DNA of 37,324 bases from Nitrospirota bacterium (GTDB taxonomy: Bacteria > Nitrospirota > Thermodesulfovibrionia > UBA6902). Under the pieces are notes generated by a model, which saw only the letters and a program-made list of their open reading frames with translations, was not told the origin of the DNA and made no database searches. The translations under genes and the position numbers were made by a program. Below, in pieces: positions 23,988-32,749 of the stretch; position 1 is the first letter of the stretch; every line of letters starts with the position of its first letter. The stretch lies in the NCBI GenBank assembly GCA_016208905.1, contig JACQXG010000012.1, positions 1 to 37,324 on the forward strand. Direction: 5' to 3'.

Positions 23988-24063
23988 TGGTAGGCGGAAC
24001 AGGGCTCGAACCTGTGACCCCAGCCTTGTAAGGGCTGTGCTCTCCCAACTGAGCTACCCGCCC
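23988..24063 (-). tRNA. tRNA-Val (TAC)
   Basis: Minus-strand cloverleaf: acceptor GGGCGGG with TCCGCCT (two G-T pairs), anticodon stem CAGCC/GGCTG, loop CTTACAA (anticodon TAC), T-arm ACAGG-TTCGAGC-CCTGT, CCA encoded. Probably in one transcript with tRNA-Asp. Confidence 0.96.
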
Positions 24064-24202
24064 GATCTTTATTAGACCATAGATAACTTCAGAGTAGATA
24101 ATATAACAAATAAGTAGATGAAATTAAAAGTCAACCGGTTTGTTTGATTTAAAACTGTTTTTTAAGATACAATTAACCAAAATTATAATCAGAAGAGTTA
24201 AC

Positions 24203-24991
24203 ATGCCTACAAAGTTAAAACTATACCGAACTACCCAACTGATTTTTTTATATCTTATTATGTGCTTGATTGTTTTCGCCTGTTCTACAGATAAAACAGC
24301 ACAGCAGGAAGAACCTGATTTTATACCTGAAGAGTCTTTCCGTAAGGCCGGTGAATTGATAAAAGACGGCTACTATGAGGAGGCAAGAAAGATTTTAGAG
24401 ACTATTAAGAGCAAAGATGTTTCCCATCAGTATGGAATATTGGCCATGTTACGCATTGCTGATACATATTTTGATGAAGAATCGTATGATGAGGCAGTTA
24501 TTGAATATGAATCTTTTCTGGACTTGTATCGATATCACAAATATGCTTCTTATGCACAGTATAAGCTGGCCATGTGTTTTTTTGTGAGGATAAAAACAGT
24601 TGATGTCGGTTATTCCTGGGCCAGAAGGGCATTGGATGAATTTGAGAAACTCCAGAGACAGTATCCCAGAAATCCCTATATGGCAATTATAGATAAAAGG
24701 ATAAAAGCATGTACGAATATACTCGCCGAGTATGAATTTTATGTCGGTAATTTTTATTATGATAAAGGTTCGTATAAAGCTGCAATAGGCAGGTTTAAAG
24801 GTATGCTTCAGAATTACCCTGATTCAAGCAACGTGCCGGATGCTCTTTACTATATAGGTCTTTCATATGCAAATCTCGGTCAAAAAGATGAAGCCATTAA
24901 TAATTTAAATGCCCTGATAGAAAAGTTTCCCACCATAGAGCTCTCTATAGAAGCAAAAAAACGTATTAATTCGTTTGATGTGGAAAAGTGA
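24203..24991 (+). CDS. bamD: BamD-like outer-membrane assembly lipoprotein (TPR)
   Basis: 262 residues from the ATG at 24203; an upstream in-frame extension (from 24140) has no good start. Signal peptide with lipobox 'IVFACS' (Cys about residue 26), then five TPR-like helix pairs: 'SFRKAGELIKDGYYEEARKILETI', 'MLRIADTYFDEESYDEAVIEYESFLDLY', 'SYAQYKLAMCFF', 'LAEYEFYVGNFYYDKGSYKAAIGRFKGMLQNYP', 'ALYYIGLSYANLGQKDEAINNLNALIEKFP'. This matches BamD (YfiO), the inner-leaflet component of the beta-barrel assembly machine, a marker of a Gram-negative envelope. It overlaps the next gene by 4 bases. A general TPR lipoprotein is the alternative. Confidence 0.85.
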   Translation: MPTKLKLYRTTQLIFLYLIMCLIVFACSTDKTAQQEEPDFIPEESFRKAGELIKDGYYEEARKILETIKSKDVSHQYGILAMLRIADTYFDEESYDEAVIEYESFLDLYRYHKYASYAQYKLAMCFFVRIKTVDVGYSWARRALDEFEKLQRQYPRNPYMAIIDKRIKACTNILAEYEFYVGNFYYDKGSYKAAIGRFKGMLQNYPDSSNVPDALYYIGLSYANLGQKDEAINNLNALIEKFPTIELSIEAKKRINSFDVEK

Positions 24992-25614
24992 AATATTATC
25001 CTGTTTTTCTTGATCTGAAAGACAAAAAAGCTGTAATCATTGGCGGCGGCAAGGTTGCAGAGAGGAAAGTGCGTCTCCTGATAACTACAGGCGCATCCAT
25101 TAAATTAATAAGCCCCGACATTACAACTAATCTGAGAAAATTGGCTGAAAAGGGATTGCTTAAACATATTAAAAGAAATTATAGGGATGGAGACCTTAAC
25201 AACGCATTCATTGTTATTGCCGCAACTTCCTCAGCAGCACTCAATATGCGAATTGCCCGTGAGGCGGGACTTCTTGTAAACGTAATTGATGCGCCTTCTG
25301 AGGGAAACTATATAGTCCCTTCGGTCATAAAACGCGGTCCATTAACGATTGCCATTTCTACTGAAGGGGCAAGTCCCGCGGTATCAAAGGCAATAAGAAA
25401 GGAGATCGAGGGACTCTACGGTAAGGAGTTTGCCCTTTATCTTAAATTTGCAGAAACAATTCGCAAACAGGCAATGAAGAAAATAATTGACAGCAGGGTA
25501 AGAGAAAAGTTTCTGCAGTCGCTTGCATCCGAAGATATATTTAAATCCCTCCGGGAGAGAGGGTTTTCAGGGCTTTCCCAAAAAATATCTGCTTCTCTGA
25601 AGAAGAAAAGCTGA
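24988..25614 (+). CDS. siroheme synthase N-terminal type (precorrin-2 dehydrogenase/ferrochelatase)
   Basis: 208 residues. Rossmann fold with NAD motif 'VIIGGGKVAERKVRLLITTGA' (residues 17-37) and the Met8/CysG-specific loops 'ATSSAALNMRIAREAG', 'LVNVIDAPSEGNYIVPSVIKRGPLTIAISTEGASPAVSKAIRKEIEG'. This is the dehydrogenase/chelatase module only; the methyltransferase half of CysG is absent, as expected for stand-alone SirC/Met8-type proteins that complete siroheme or haem precursors. GTG start overlaps the BamD-like stop by 4 bases (GTGA), so the two are translationally coupled. Cellular link between them is not obvious. Confidence 0.9.
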   Translation: MKYYPVFLDLKDKKAVIIGGGKVAERKVRLLITTGASIKLISPDITTNLRKLAEKGLLKHIKRNYRDGDLNNAFIVIAATSSAALNMRIAREAGLLVNVIDAPSEGNYIVPSVIKRGPLTIAISTEGASPAVSKAIRKEIEGLYGKEFALYLKFAETIRKQAMKKIIDSRVREKFLQSLASEDIFKSLRERGFSGLSQKISASLKKKS

Positions 25615-25628
25615 TTCTCTTTTTCAAT

Positions 25629-25641
25629 ATCTGCATTATTT
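25629..25641. repeat. copy of ATCTGCATTATTT
   Basis: Same 13-base string as the right arm near 16651-16663, here followed by AGGTTAGCGGG. Chance is possible for a 13-mer, hence low confidence. Confidence 0.3.
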
Positions 25642-25671
25642 AGGTTAGCGGGAATGCGCACAATGAAGCAA

Positions 25672-25748
25672 TGGCGCGCCCAGGAGGAGTCGAACCCCCA
25701 ACCTTCTGATCCGTAGTCAGACACTCTATCCAATTGAGCTATGGGCGC
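25672..25748 (-). tRNA. tRNA-Arg (ACG)
   Basis: Minus-strand cloverleaf: acceptor GCGCCCA/TGGGCGC, anticodon stem TCTGA/TCAGA, loop CTACGGA (anticodon ACG), T-loop TTCGACT, CCA encoded. Confidence 0.96.
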
Positions 25749-25827
25749 TGCCTTAATTTAATAATGAAATGGCGCCGTTACTTCTAATGCCGGGGATTCA
25801 TCATATCCTCAGCTTTTCTGAAGAATT

Positions 25828-25856
25828 ATTATACTTAATTCCATCCATTATTTTCA
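25828..25856 (-). promoter_or_regulatory. possible promoter of tRNA-Arg
   Basis: Minus-strand -10 TATAAT (25828-25833) with a -35 candidate GTGAAA (4/6) 18 bases upstream. About 75 bases before the tRNA. The remaining stretch to 25947 is AT-rich and shows nothing else. Confidence 0.35.
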
Positions 25857-25947
25857 CTTGTGTATAATAACGGTTTAAGCCAAATAAAGCATTCATTATA
25901 TTATTTATGTTTCAAGAGGATATTTCAGGATAAAAATAACAACGATT

Positions 25948-26097
25948 ATGAAGTCAAAACGGTAAAGGCAGAAGGAGAATTGTCCGTCATGCGGATATAA
26001 AGACGGGTTTCTTTCCATGTGCATAAAGGAAGACGGCATTACCAGATGGCTTTTCAAATGTCCGCAATACAATGCACAGGCAGAATACCGGTGCTAA
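25948..26097 (+). pseudogene. small zinc-ribbon ORF with an early in-frame stop
   Basis: From the ATG at 25948 the frame reads MKSKR, TAA, then continues RQKENCPSCGYKDGFLSMCI, KEDGITRWLFKCPQYNAQAE, YRC and stop at 26095-26097. The second part looks like a small zinc-ribbon protein: CPSC, then a CPxx pair in which the second Cys may have become Tyr (KCPQYN), and a final Cys. There is no other start codon between the TAA and CPSC. So it is probably a decayed gene, 50 codons in all, or its start is unusual. Confidence 0.4.
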
Positions 26098-26098
26098 G

Positions 26099-26638
26099 TT
26101 ATTTCTTCACTCCCTCTTTCAATGCCAGTGCAAAACGCTCATGCTGGAAAGCGTGAATGGTCGGGAATTTGGCATACAGCCATCCCCACTGCCCTGATGC
26201 CGGGAATACGCGTGTCCCGCCTTCAAAGATCGCCACTCCGACTGACGGGTTGTTCGGCTCATTTGAAGTTGACGTAATCATGGTGCCGTTCATTTTAAAG
26301 TCCGGCAGGAAAGGCCCTATCCTGACCACCAGATTTGAATCGGGGATATTAAACTCATCACCGATCTTCAGAGTGAATTCCTGTTTTTTATTTGTTTTTT
26401 TATCATCGATGACCACGGTCACTTTAGACCACATCCCAGGAACTTCCGGCGGCACTACTACCTGGAATTCGGTCTTCTGAGCCGGCGTCCCATGACCTTG
26501 CGGAGAGGACGGTGTTTCTATGATTGGTCCCTTTGGTGCGGGACTTTTTTGTGCAGAAGACTGATCTTCCTTTTTCTTGCATGCCCCGAATGAAATTAAT
26601 AAAATTGACATTGATATTACCATAATAAATTTCTTCAT
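26099..26638 (-). CDS. DUF2155-domain lipoprotein
   Basis: 179 residues from the ATG at 26638, chosen because CAGGAGGAG stands 3-10 bases before it; a longer frame up to 26767 would run into tRNA-Ser. Signal peptide and lipobox 'LLISFGACKKK' (Cys about 20), a Ser/Pro/Gln linker, then the DUF2155 core: 'GMWSKVTVVIDDKKTNKKQEFTLKIGDEF', 'LVVRIGPFLPDFKMNGTMITSTSNEPNNPSVGVAIFE', 'WGWLYAKFPTIHAFQHERFALAL'. The family is periplasmic and of unknown function. Its stop codon lies one base from the small zinc-ribbon remnant, convergent. Confidence 0.88.
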   Translation of the reverse strand: MKKFIMVISMSILLISFGACKKKEDQSSAQKSPAPKGPIIETPSSPQGHGTPAQKTEFQVVVPPEVPGMWSKVTVVIDDKKTNKKQEFTLKIGDEFNIPDSNLVVRIGPFLPDFKMNGTMITSTSNEPNNPSVGVAIFEGGTRVFPASGQWGWLYAKFPTIHAFQHERFALALKEGVKK

Positions 26639-26718
26639 TTGCTCCTCCTGAAATAATATTTCAAAAATATTTAATATAACCCGCTCAATACCGCTTCTCT
26701 TTAGCCGGCGTCCTTCAA

Positions 26719-26810
26719 TGGCGGAGAGGCAGGGATTCGAACCCTGGGTCCCGATTTCTCGGGACAACCGCTTAGCAGGCGGCTGCCTTCAGCCACTCGG
26801 CCACCTCTCC
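26719..26810 (-). tRNA. tRNA-Ser (GCT)
   Basis: Minus-strand class II tRNA, 92 bases: acceptor GGAGAGG/CCTCTCC, anticodon stem with loop TGCTAA (anticodon GCT), long variable arm (GTCCCGAGAAATCGGGAC), T-loop TTCGAAT, CCA encoded. Confidence 0.96.
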
Positions 26811-27048
26811 AAGTATAGAAGGTTTTGACTGGAGCGACATTTCCGGGAAATTTTACCTTAATATACCTTTAAATATTACCCAATTGAAGTTTGTTTTGTA
26901 AACCTTTGACTGTTGAACCAATTTTGAGGACAAATGCATGAAAGAAATTATGAAGCCGGCATCAACCTTTTTTTATAAATATTATTTAGTGCAAATCTGT
27001 TTTTACGCACAGTAAAAACTTCTTTAAATAATTGCATGGTAAAAAGCG

Positions 27049-27396
27049 CTACTTATCAATCAGCTTCTTAATAGTATTCTTCAATTCACCCAGATCGGAT
27101 GATTTTACTATATAAGCTTCAGACGCCCAGACAGCAAAGTCATCCCTGTAGTCATAAGCCGTTGACATTATAATTGGAATGTTCGGACGCTGCTCTTTCA
27201 TTTTTCTTAAAAGGCTTATCCCGTCAATATCAGGCATAAGTATATCAAGTGTAACTATGTCCGGATTTTCTTTTTCAAACATCTCCATGGCCTCTTTTCC
27301 TGTACCGGCAATAACAACATTATATCCTTCTTCCTCTAACTCTTCCTTATAAAGCCGCTGGATATTTGTATCATCATCAACTATTAGAAGTTTCAT
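27049..27396 (-). CDS. single-domain response regulator (receiver)
   Basis: 115 residues, receiver domain only: acidic cluster 'LIVDDDTNIQRL' (Asp7-Asp9), phospho-acceptor in 'DIVTLDILMPDIDGISLL' (Asp51), 'IIMSTAY' (switch Ser/Thr), and a late Lys (YIVKSSDLGEL). CheY/Spo0F-like, so it works by protein contact or in a phosphorelay. GGGAGGAAG stands before the ATG. It is downstream of the large GAF/PAS kinase (83 bases) on the same strand and is probably its partner. The usual final KPF/KP is replaced by VKSS, still with Lys. Confidence 0.93.
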   Translation of the reverse strand: MKLLIVDDDTNIQRLYKEELEEEGYNVVIAGTGKEAMEMFEKENPDIVTLDILMPDIDGISLLRKMKEQRPNIPIIMSTAYDYRDDFAVWASEAYIVKSSDLGELKNTIKKLIDK

Positions 27397-27479
27397 ACTG
27401 CTTCCTCCCTTATTTGAAAAGTTATTATTAATATTCGTTCTCCATTTTTAATATGATTAAACATATAATCTCCAGGCCA

Positions 27480-30400
27480 TCAGGTCTTTTCAATAGGCAG
27501 ATAGATTTTAAAAGAGGTGCCTCCGCCCCATATGCTTTCTACTTTAATTTTACCATTGTGCTCCTGAATAATTTTATGAGTTACGGCAAGACCCAGACCT
27601 GTGCCCTGCGGCTTGGTTGTAAAGAAAGGATTAAAGATGTTTTTAATGTCTTCCTCTTTAATGCCGCAGCCCGTGTCTGTAAGCTCGATGACCGCCTCCG
27701 TGTCTTCCCGTCTGGTCTTGATAATAATTTTACCGTGTTCAGTTGCCTGGACTGCATTTGATACAATATTCAATATTGCCTCTTTTATCCTGTCAGGGTC
27801 TATTTCCGATACTATCGGCAATTCTGAAAAATCTTTAGCTATTATGTTGTGCTTTTCATCAATTTCAGGCGTTATAAAGTCTATTATATTGTCCAGCAAA
27901 TCATTAATATTTACGCTGCACTTGTTGACTCTGGAGCTTTTTACAAAACCTAATATTTCTTTTAATATATTTTCAAGTCTGCTGACTTCATTGACTATAA
28001 TCTTTGCATATTCCTGAATATCACCGGAAAGTTTTTTCTCAAGTCTTCGTGCAAAACCTCCTATGGAGATAAGAGGATTTCTGATCTCATGCGCTACTCT
28101 TGCAGCCAATTCACCCAGGGCAGCCATTCTCTCTGAGTGGGCGACCCTCTCCCTGAGATTACGAAGCTCTGTTATGTCACGTGAAATATGAACAGTCCCG
28201 ACAAAATTCCCGTATGAATCAAATATCGGAGAATTTGAAACAACAAACGTACCATTAAGATAAGGGTCTACAATTTCACCAACATAAGGCTTTTGTGAAT
28301 CCACTGACTTAAAATGAGGGCACATTTCCCAGGGTCCTTCCATGCCGTGAAATATCCGGAAACACTTCTTCCCTATTATTTCTTCTTCCGGCTTCCCGAT
28401 TTTTTTGACTACCGCCTGGTTAACACGCCTTATTATCAAATCATTATCGGTATAGTAGACCATGTCCGATATAGATTCAAATATGTTTTTAAGTTCAGAC
28501 TGGGCAAGAGTAACATTTTCATAGAGTCTCGCATTCTCTATGGCTGAAGCAATATGACTTGAAAATCCCATCAGGAATTGCAGGTCTTCATCTTTAATGG
28601 GCCTGCCTGTGAAAAGATTATCCACCCAGATCAGTCCTATTATTTTATCTCTTGAAATGAGCGGAACAACGCCAAACGAATCGGCCCCAAGCACCTTAAT
28701 GAGGTAAGGAGTGACCAGGGGTTCAGTTAAGGCATTGTAAACATTATAAGGCCTCTTTTCCTTTACACAACGGCACAGGACGCAATCCCCGTTTAAATCT
28801 ATGCTCAAGCTCTGGCTAAGTCTGTCCAGATGGGAATTCAGGTGGACAGGGCTGTTTTCTATCTCTTCAATAATTGTCCCTAAACTCTTGCCCTCCATGG
28901 AAAGCCATATATTTTTTGCTTCGTCAGGGCTTGCCGGGCCGACTCCCATCTGACCTTGTAGTGCATTCTTTGACTCATCGACAAGAAAGAGTATGGCCCT
29001 GTTAAATCCCAATCCGTCTCCCATGGTAACAACAGTAAGTACCATTTTAAGGAGTTTATCCAGTTCGAGGGTGCTCCTTACAACAGAATTTATAAAAAAC
29101 AGCCTGGATAATTCCTGGTTCTTTCTGATTAATTCCTTCTCGACTAATTTCTTTTCTGATATATCTCTGGAGATTCCGCTTATCCCGGTAACAATACCTG
29201 AAGAGTCGAGTATTGGTGATAGTGTCAGACTTACTTCGATAAGCCTGCCGTTCTTTGTCTGTCTTATGGTTTCCAGATTTCTCAATGTCTCTTTCATCTT
29301 TATTTTATTTATAAAATTTTTTTCTTCTTCCCGAAGAAACGGCGGCACCATCGGCAGAAACTTGCCTAATACTTCGTCTTCAGTGTAACTATAAATATTC
29401 TCAGCGCCTTTGTTCCATGAAGTGATAATCCCCTCCGTATCGGACGTAACAATGGCGTCTGCAGAATCATCTATCAGACTTTTAAGGTAGTCCTTTGTTT
29501 GTGAAACATCTTTTTCTTTTTCTATCTCCGCCCTGTAAAGTCTTGCGTTCTCTATCGCTATCGATGATACAGAGGCGAAAGTCATCAGCGATTTAAGATC
29601 ATCCTCTGTAAAAGTTGTCATGCCCCATTCATCTTTTTTATCGTAAAGGCCCAGTGTGCCGATAATCCTTTCACCGATTGAGAGAGGGACACATATTGCA
29701 GATGTAGCATTAATATCGGGGACACGCAAATTGTCAGGCATTTTGGAGATGTCATCTATTAATACCGGTTTACCTGTGAGAGCCACGTGTCCCGCTATCC
29801 CTTCTCCAATCTGAAGATTCATTTCTCTCTTTATCTCATCCGCCAGGCCGTAATAGGCTTTTGTCTGAAGATTATTCCCTTCAATGAGCCTGAGGATGCA
29901 TCCTGTGACTCCATAAACTTTTGATACCTCTTCACAGATATATGGAAGCAGCTCGTCAATATTCAGAATGGACGTGATGGCTTTTCCAATTTCATGTATT
30001 ACTTTCAGTTCATCGAGTTGAGTTTTAACATTTCTGTATAAATCAGCATTACGAATGGCAGCGCTTAAATTATGTGAGATAATCGTTAGAAGGTTAATCT
30101 CATCCTGACTGTAAACATAAGTATCTCTGGTTTGAAGCATAAGAATACCTGCGACCGAATTATCTCTGACAATCGGGACTGCAAGCAGAGAAAGCAGGTC
30201 ATCCGTTTCAGGTTTGAGAATTTCTTTAACATGAGGATAGTTCCTGATATCATCAATTACTACGGGCTTGACTTCCTTAAATATATTTTCAACATTTCCA
30301 CAGTCATCTTTAATACAAAATACGGTAACCGACTCATTGCTTACGCCTTTTGCAGCTTCAATACATTTAATCTTTCTTTCAGGCTTAAGGAGACAGATTG

Positions 30401-30560
30401 AACAAACATCTTTATTCAGCGCATTCACCAGTTCGTGAGCAATAATATCGAGGATTTCCCTGAGTTCAAGTGCTGAACTGGCAATACTGGTAATCTTTAT
30501 TAATATTTCTTTCTCTAAAGACTTGTCCATCTTCTGTTTTGTCTCTATAATTCCGGCCAT
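27480..30560 (-). CDS. GAF-GAF-PAS-GAF-PAS sensor histidine kinase
   Basis: 1026 residues, no membrane helix. Order: GAF (about 20-172), GAF (185-340), PAS (355-475), GAF (485-680), PAS (690-800), HisKA with 'AARVAHEIRNPLISIGG' (His824), HATPase with N935 ('NIVSNAVQA'), 'DTGCGIKE' and 'GTGLGLAV'. Cytoplasmic sensing by three GAF domains suggests small-molecule or redox input; the third GAF has a Cys cluster ('DLNGDCVLCRCVK', residues 588-600) that may hold an Fe-S centre or metal. The second PAS carries 'CFRIFHGMEGPWEMCPHF', a Cys/His motif often seen in such PAS domains. No receiver is fused; the CheY-like protein downstream would be the acceptor. Confidence 0.93.
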   Translation of the reverse strand: MAGIIETKQKMDKSLEKEILIKITSIASSALELREILDIIAHELVNALNKDVCSICLLKPERKIKCIEAAKGVSNESVTVFCIKDDCGNVENIFKEVKPVVIDDIRNYPHVKEILKPETDDLLSLLAVPIVRDNSVAGILMLQTRDTYVYSQDEINLLTIISHNLSAAIRNADLYRNVKTQLDELKVIHEIGKAITSILNIDELLPYICEEVSKVYGVTGCILRLIEGNNLQTKAYYGLADEIKREMNLQIGEGIAGHVALTGKPVLIDDISKMPDNLRVPDINATSAICVPLSIGERIIGTLGLYDKKDEWGMTTFTEDDLKSLMTFASVSSIAIENARLYRAEIEKEKDVSQTKDYLKSLIDDSADAIVTSDTEGIITSWNKGAENIYSYTEDEVLGKFLPMVPPFLREEEKNFINKIKMKETLRNLETIRQTKNGRLIEVSLTLSPILDSSGIVTGISGISRDISEKKLVEKELIRKNQELSRLFFINSVVRSTLELDKLLKMVLTVVTMGDGLGFNRAILFLVDESKNALQGQMGVGPASPDEAKNIWLSMEGKSLGTIIEEIENSPVHLNSHLDRLSQSLSIDLNGDCVLCRCVKEKRPYNVYNALTEPLVTPYLIKVLGADSFGVVPLISRDKIIGLIWVDNLFTGRPIKDEDLQFLMGFSSHIASAIENARLYENVTLAQSELKNIFESISDMVYYTDNDLIIRRVNQAVVKKIGKPEEEIIGKKCFRIFHGMEGPWEMCPHFKSVDSQKPYVGEIVDPYLNGTFVVSNSPIFDSYGNFVGTVHISRDITELRNLRERVAHSERMAALGELAARVAHEIRNPLISIGGFARRLEKKLSGDIQEYAKIIVNEVSRLENILKEILGFVKSSRVNKCSVNINDLLDNIIDFITPEIDEKHNIIAKDFSELPIVSEIDPDRIKEAILNIVSNAVQATEHGKIIIKTRREDTEAVIELTDTGCGIKEEDIKNIFNPFFTTKPQGTGLGLAVTHKIIQEHNGKIKVESIWGGGTSFKIYLPIEKT

Positions 30561-30642
30561 ATTTTATTTGCTACGTCATAAATATTTTATCGCTTTTACG
30601 ATTAAGCGGAAAATTAAAATAAATCAGAAGTCGATATTTACT

Positions 30643-31635
30643 TTATATTTCCACTTTCCTTAAAAATTCTGCGGCCTCTTCAGGAGGCGTCGGATTAATA
30701 TAAAAGCCTGAACCCCACTCAAATCCCGCAATCTTTGTAAGCTTGGGGATTATTTCAATATGCCAGTGATAATATTCATTCTGCTCATTTTTAAAAGGGG
30801 ATGTGTGGATCATCATATTGTATGGGGGCAGGTCAAGGACTTTGTCTATCTGCTTCAATGTCTGCTGAAGCATTTGAGCTAACAGGCTGAAACTGCCGTT
30901 AGGCGAGAAACTGGACTCATGTTTTTTGGGTAATATCATTGTCTCAAAGGGCGAGCGCGACGCAAACGGCGCAATGGCAATAAAGTCATTATTTTCCGCA
31001 ATGACTCTTATCGGGTCTTCTGTCTCCTGATGTATTATGTCGCAAAAAATACATCTTTCCTTATACTCATAATATTGTTTTGCCTGAAAGAGTTCTTCCT
31101 CCACCAGATGGGGGACTATGGGAAGAGCTATAAGCTGGGAATGAGTGTGTTCAAGGGATGCGCCTGCTTCATCACCTTCATTTTTAAAGACAAGAACGTA
31201 TCTGAAACGAGTGTCCTTTTTCAGGTCCGTAATCCTGTGATGAAATGCCCATAAAACCTCTTCTACAGATTTTACGGGCATTGTAGAAAGTGTGAGATTA
31301 TGGTCCGGGCATTCAATTATTACTTCATGAGCGCCGACTCCATTCATTTTGTCAAATATGCCTTCCCCGACCCTGTTAAGCTTTCCTTCAATGTTCAGGG
31401 CAGGAAATTTATTAGATACAACCCTCAATGTCCAGCCTGGAGTATTAGGCTTTCCGCCATTAGATCTGAAGGCCATGATTTCGGGAGGGGTAGTATATTC
31501 GTTACCTTCACAAAACGCGCAAAACCCTCCTTTTTTTGGTGAAACCCGCATACCGAAATCAGACGGTCTTTTCCCCCTTTCAATTGAAATGATGACCCAT
31601 CTGCCGGAAATAGGGTCTTTCCTTAATTCAGGCAT
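30643..31635 (-). CDS. galT: galactose-1-phosphate uridylyltransferase
   Basis: 330 residues, HIT-superfamily enzyme that exchanges UMP between UDP-glucose and galactose-1-phosphate. 'LRKDPISGRWVIISIERGKRPSDF' (residues 4-27); metal site 'CAFCEGNE' (Cys39, Cys42) and 'GAHEVIIE' (His103); active site 'GASLEHTHSQLIALP' with catalytic HxHxQ at 163-167, here His-Thr-His-Ser-Gln instead of the usual His-Pro-His; C-terminal 'YYHWHIEIIPKLTKIAGFEWGSGFYINPTPPEEAA'. AGGAGG precedes the ATG. In this group the enzyme is often an all-purpose sugar-1-phosphate nucleotidyltransferase, so substrate could be wider. Divergent from the RNase Z-like gene. Confidence 0.92.
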   Translation of the reverse strand: MPELRKDPISGRWVIISIERGKRPSDFGMRVSPKKGGFCAFCEGNEYTTPPEIMAFRSNGGKPNTPGWTLRVVSNKFPALNIEGKLNRVGEGIFDKMNGVGAHEVIIECPDHNLTLSTMPVKSVEEVLWAFHHRITDLKKDTRFRYVLVFKNEGDEAGASLEHTHSQLIALPIVPHLVEEELFQAKQYYEYKERCIFCDIIHQETEDPIRVIAENNDFIAIAPFASRSPFETMILPKKHESSFSPNGSFSLLAQMLQQTLKQIDKVLDLPPYNMMIHTSPFKNEQNEYYHWHIEIIPKLTKIAGFEWGSGFYINPTPPEEAAEFLRKVEI

Positions 31636-31711
31636 CCAAACCTCCTAGCATCACTGAGAATAATTGTTAGTAAACTAATTATGAATAAAATATCATTTTA
31701 TTTGTGTTCAT

Positions 31712-31736
31712 ATTATATCATTAAGTACGCTATAAT
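31712..31736. promoter_or_regulatory. divergent promoters of galT and the RNase Z-like gene
   Basis: Plus strand: TATAAT at 31731-31736 with TTCATA (4/6) 18 bases upstream; the start of transcription would fall on the ATG at 31742, i.e. a leaderless message. Minus strand: TATAAT at 31712-31717 for galT, whose leader is about 70 bases with an AGGAGG site. The two promoters overlap, so they may compete. Confidence 0.5.
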
Positions 31737-31741
31737 TTTCC

Positions 31742-32707
31742 ATGAAACCATCTTTTCATGTGAGGCAATTTAATGGGCCTTTTGATGATCCGGGTCTTTA
31801 TATAAGAATCCTCAGAGAAGGCCGGTCCATAATTTTTGACCTCGGATTTACCACAGCTCTCTCACCACGGGACATCCTCAAAACTTCGGACATATTTATA
31901 TCTCACGCACATATCGACCATTTCATCGGGTTTGATAACCTATTGAGAGTAAGCCTGAGAAAAGAAAGCCCTTTGAAGCTTTTCGGGCCGGAAGGGTTTA
32001 TAGACTGTGTAGAGGGCAAGCTGAGAAGTTATACATGGAATCTCATCGAGGATTATCCGCTTATTATTGAAGTGAAAGAAATAAACAACGTATCCATAAA
32101 AAAAGTGGTCTTTAAGGCGGGAAACTCTTTTACACGGGAAGACCTGGGAACAGAGCCTTTTTGCGGTGTGCTGATGAAGGATTCTTTTTGCAAGGTTTCT
32201 GCCTCGGTCCTAGATCATCAAATTCCTTGTCTGGCATTCAGTCTTGAGGAGGACTATCACATTAACATTGATAAATCTAAACTAGGCAGTCTCAATCTTC
32301 CGGTCGACCCGTGGCTGGGAGAACTTAAAAAGGCCATCCGTGAACAGAGAGAGGACAGTCTTTTTACAATTAATGGACGTAGTTACACATTCCAGGAGTT
32401 AAACGGCATAGCAACGATAACGAGAGGGCAAAAGCTATCCTATGTTGTTGACGCAATTGGAAGTGAAGAGAATGTCGGAAAAATAGTTGAGCTTGTAAAA
32501 GGCTCCGATATTCTTTACATTGAGACTTATTTTCTGGACGAAGATAAAGACAGGGCCAGGGAACGCTATCATCTGACTGCAAAGGAAGCCGGAAGGATAG
32601 CCAGAGAGGCGGGCGTCGGAAGATTGGAAGCCATGCATTTTTCACCGAGGTATATGGAGGAGTCGGAAAAATTAATAAGAGAGGCAGAAGAAGAATTCAA
32701 AAGATAA
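31742..32707 (+). CDS. RNase Z-like metallo-beta-lactamase-fold hydrolase
   Basis: 321 residues. Zinc motif 'FISHAHIDHFIGF' (His55, His57, Asp59, His60), a later His in 'VLDHQIPCLAFSLEE', and the family C-terminus 'IETYFLDEDKDRARERYHLTAKEAG…LEAMHFSPRYMEE', where HLT and HFSPRY correspond to the RNase Z HLT and HxSxRY signatures. RNase Z matures the 3' end of tRNA; but the five tRNAs in this window have CCA encoded, so another RNA or small ester could be the substrate. An insert at about 175-215 ('DPWLGELKKAIREQREDS') is family-typical. It has no ribosome-binding site and lies at the promoter. Confidence 0.85.
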   Translation: MKPSFHVRQFNGPFDDPGLYIRILREGRSIIFDLGFTTALSPRDILKTSDIFISHAHIDHFIGFDNLLRVSLRKESPLKLFGPEGFIDCVEGKLRSYTWNLIEDYPLIIEVKEINNVSIKKVVFKAGNSFTREDLGTEPFCGVLMKDSFCKVSASVLDHQIPCLAFSLEEDYHINIDKSKLGSLNLPVDPWLGELKKAIREQREDSLFTINGRSYTFQELNGIATITRGQKLSYVVDAIGSEENVGKIVELVKGSDILYIETYFLDEDKDRARERYHLTAKEAGRIAREAGVGRLEAMHFSPRYMEESEKLIREAEEEFKR

Positions 32708-32749
32708 TTGCTGGGGCACTCCTGAGCTTGTCTTTACCTATTTAATGTT

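Noticed and set aside
24140-24202. Upstream extension of the BamD-like protein
   Set aside because: No good start codon or ribosome-binding site, and it would bury the signal peptide 21 residues inside.
26639-26767. Longer N-terminus for the DUF2155 lipoprotein, starting at 26767
   Set aside because: It would overlap the tRNA-Ser gene and put 43 residues before a clear signal peptide; the ATG at 26638 has a strong ribosome-binding site.
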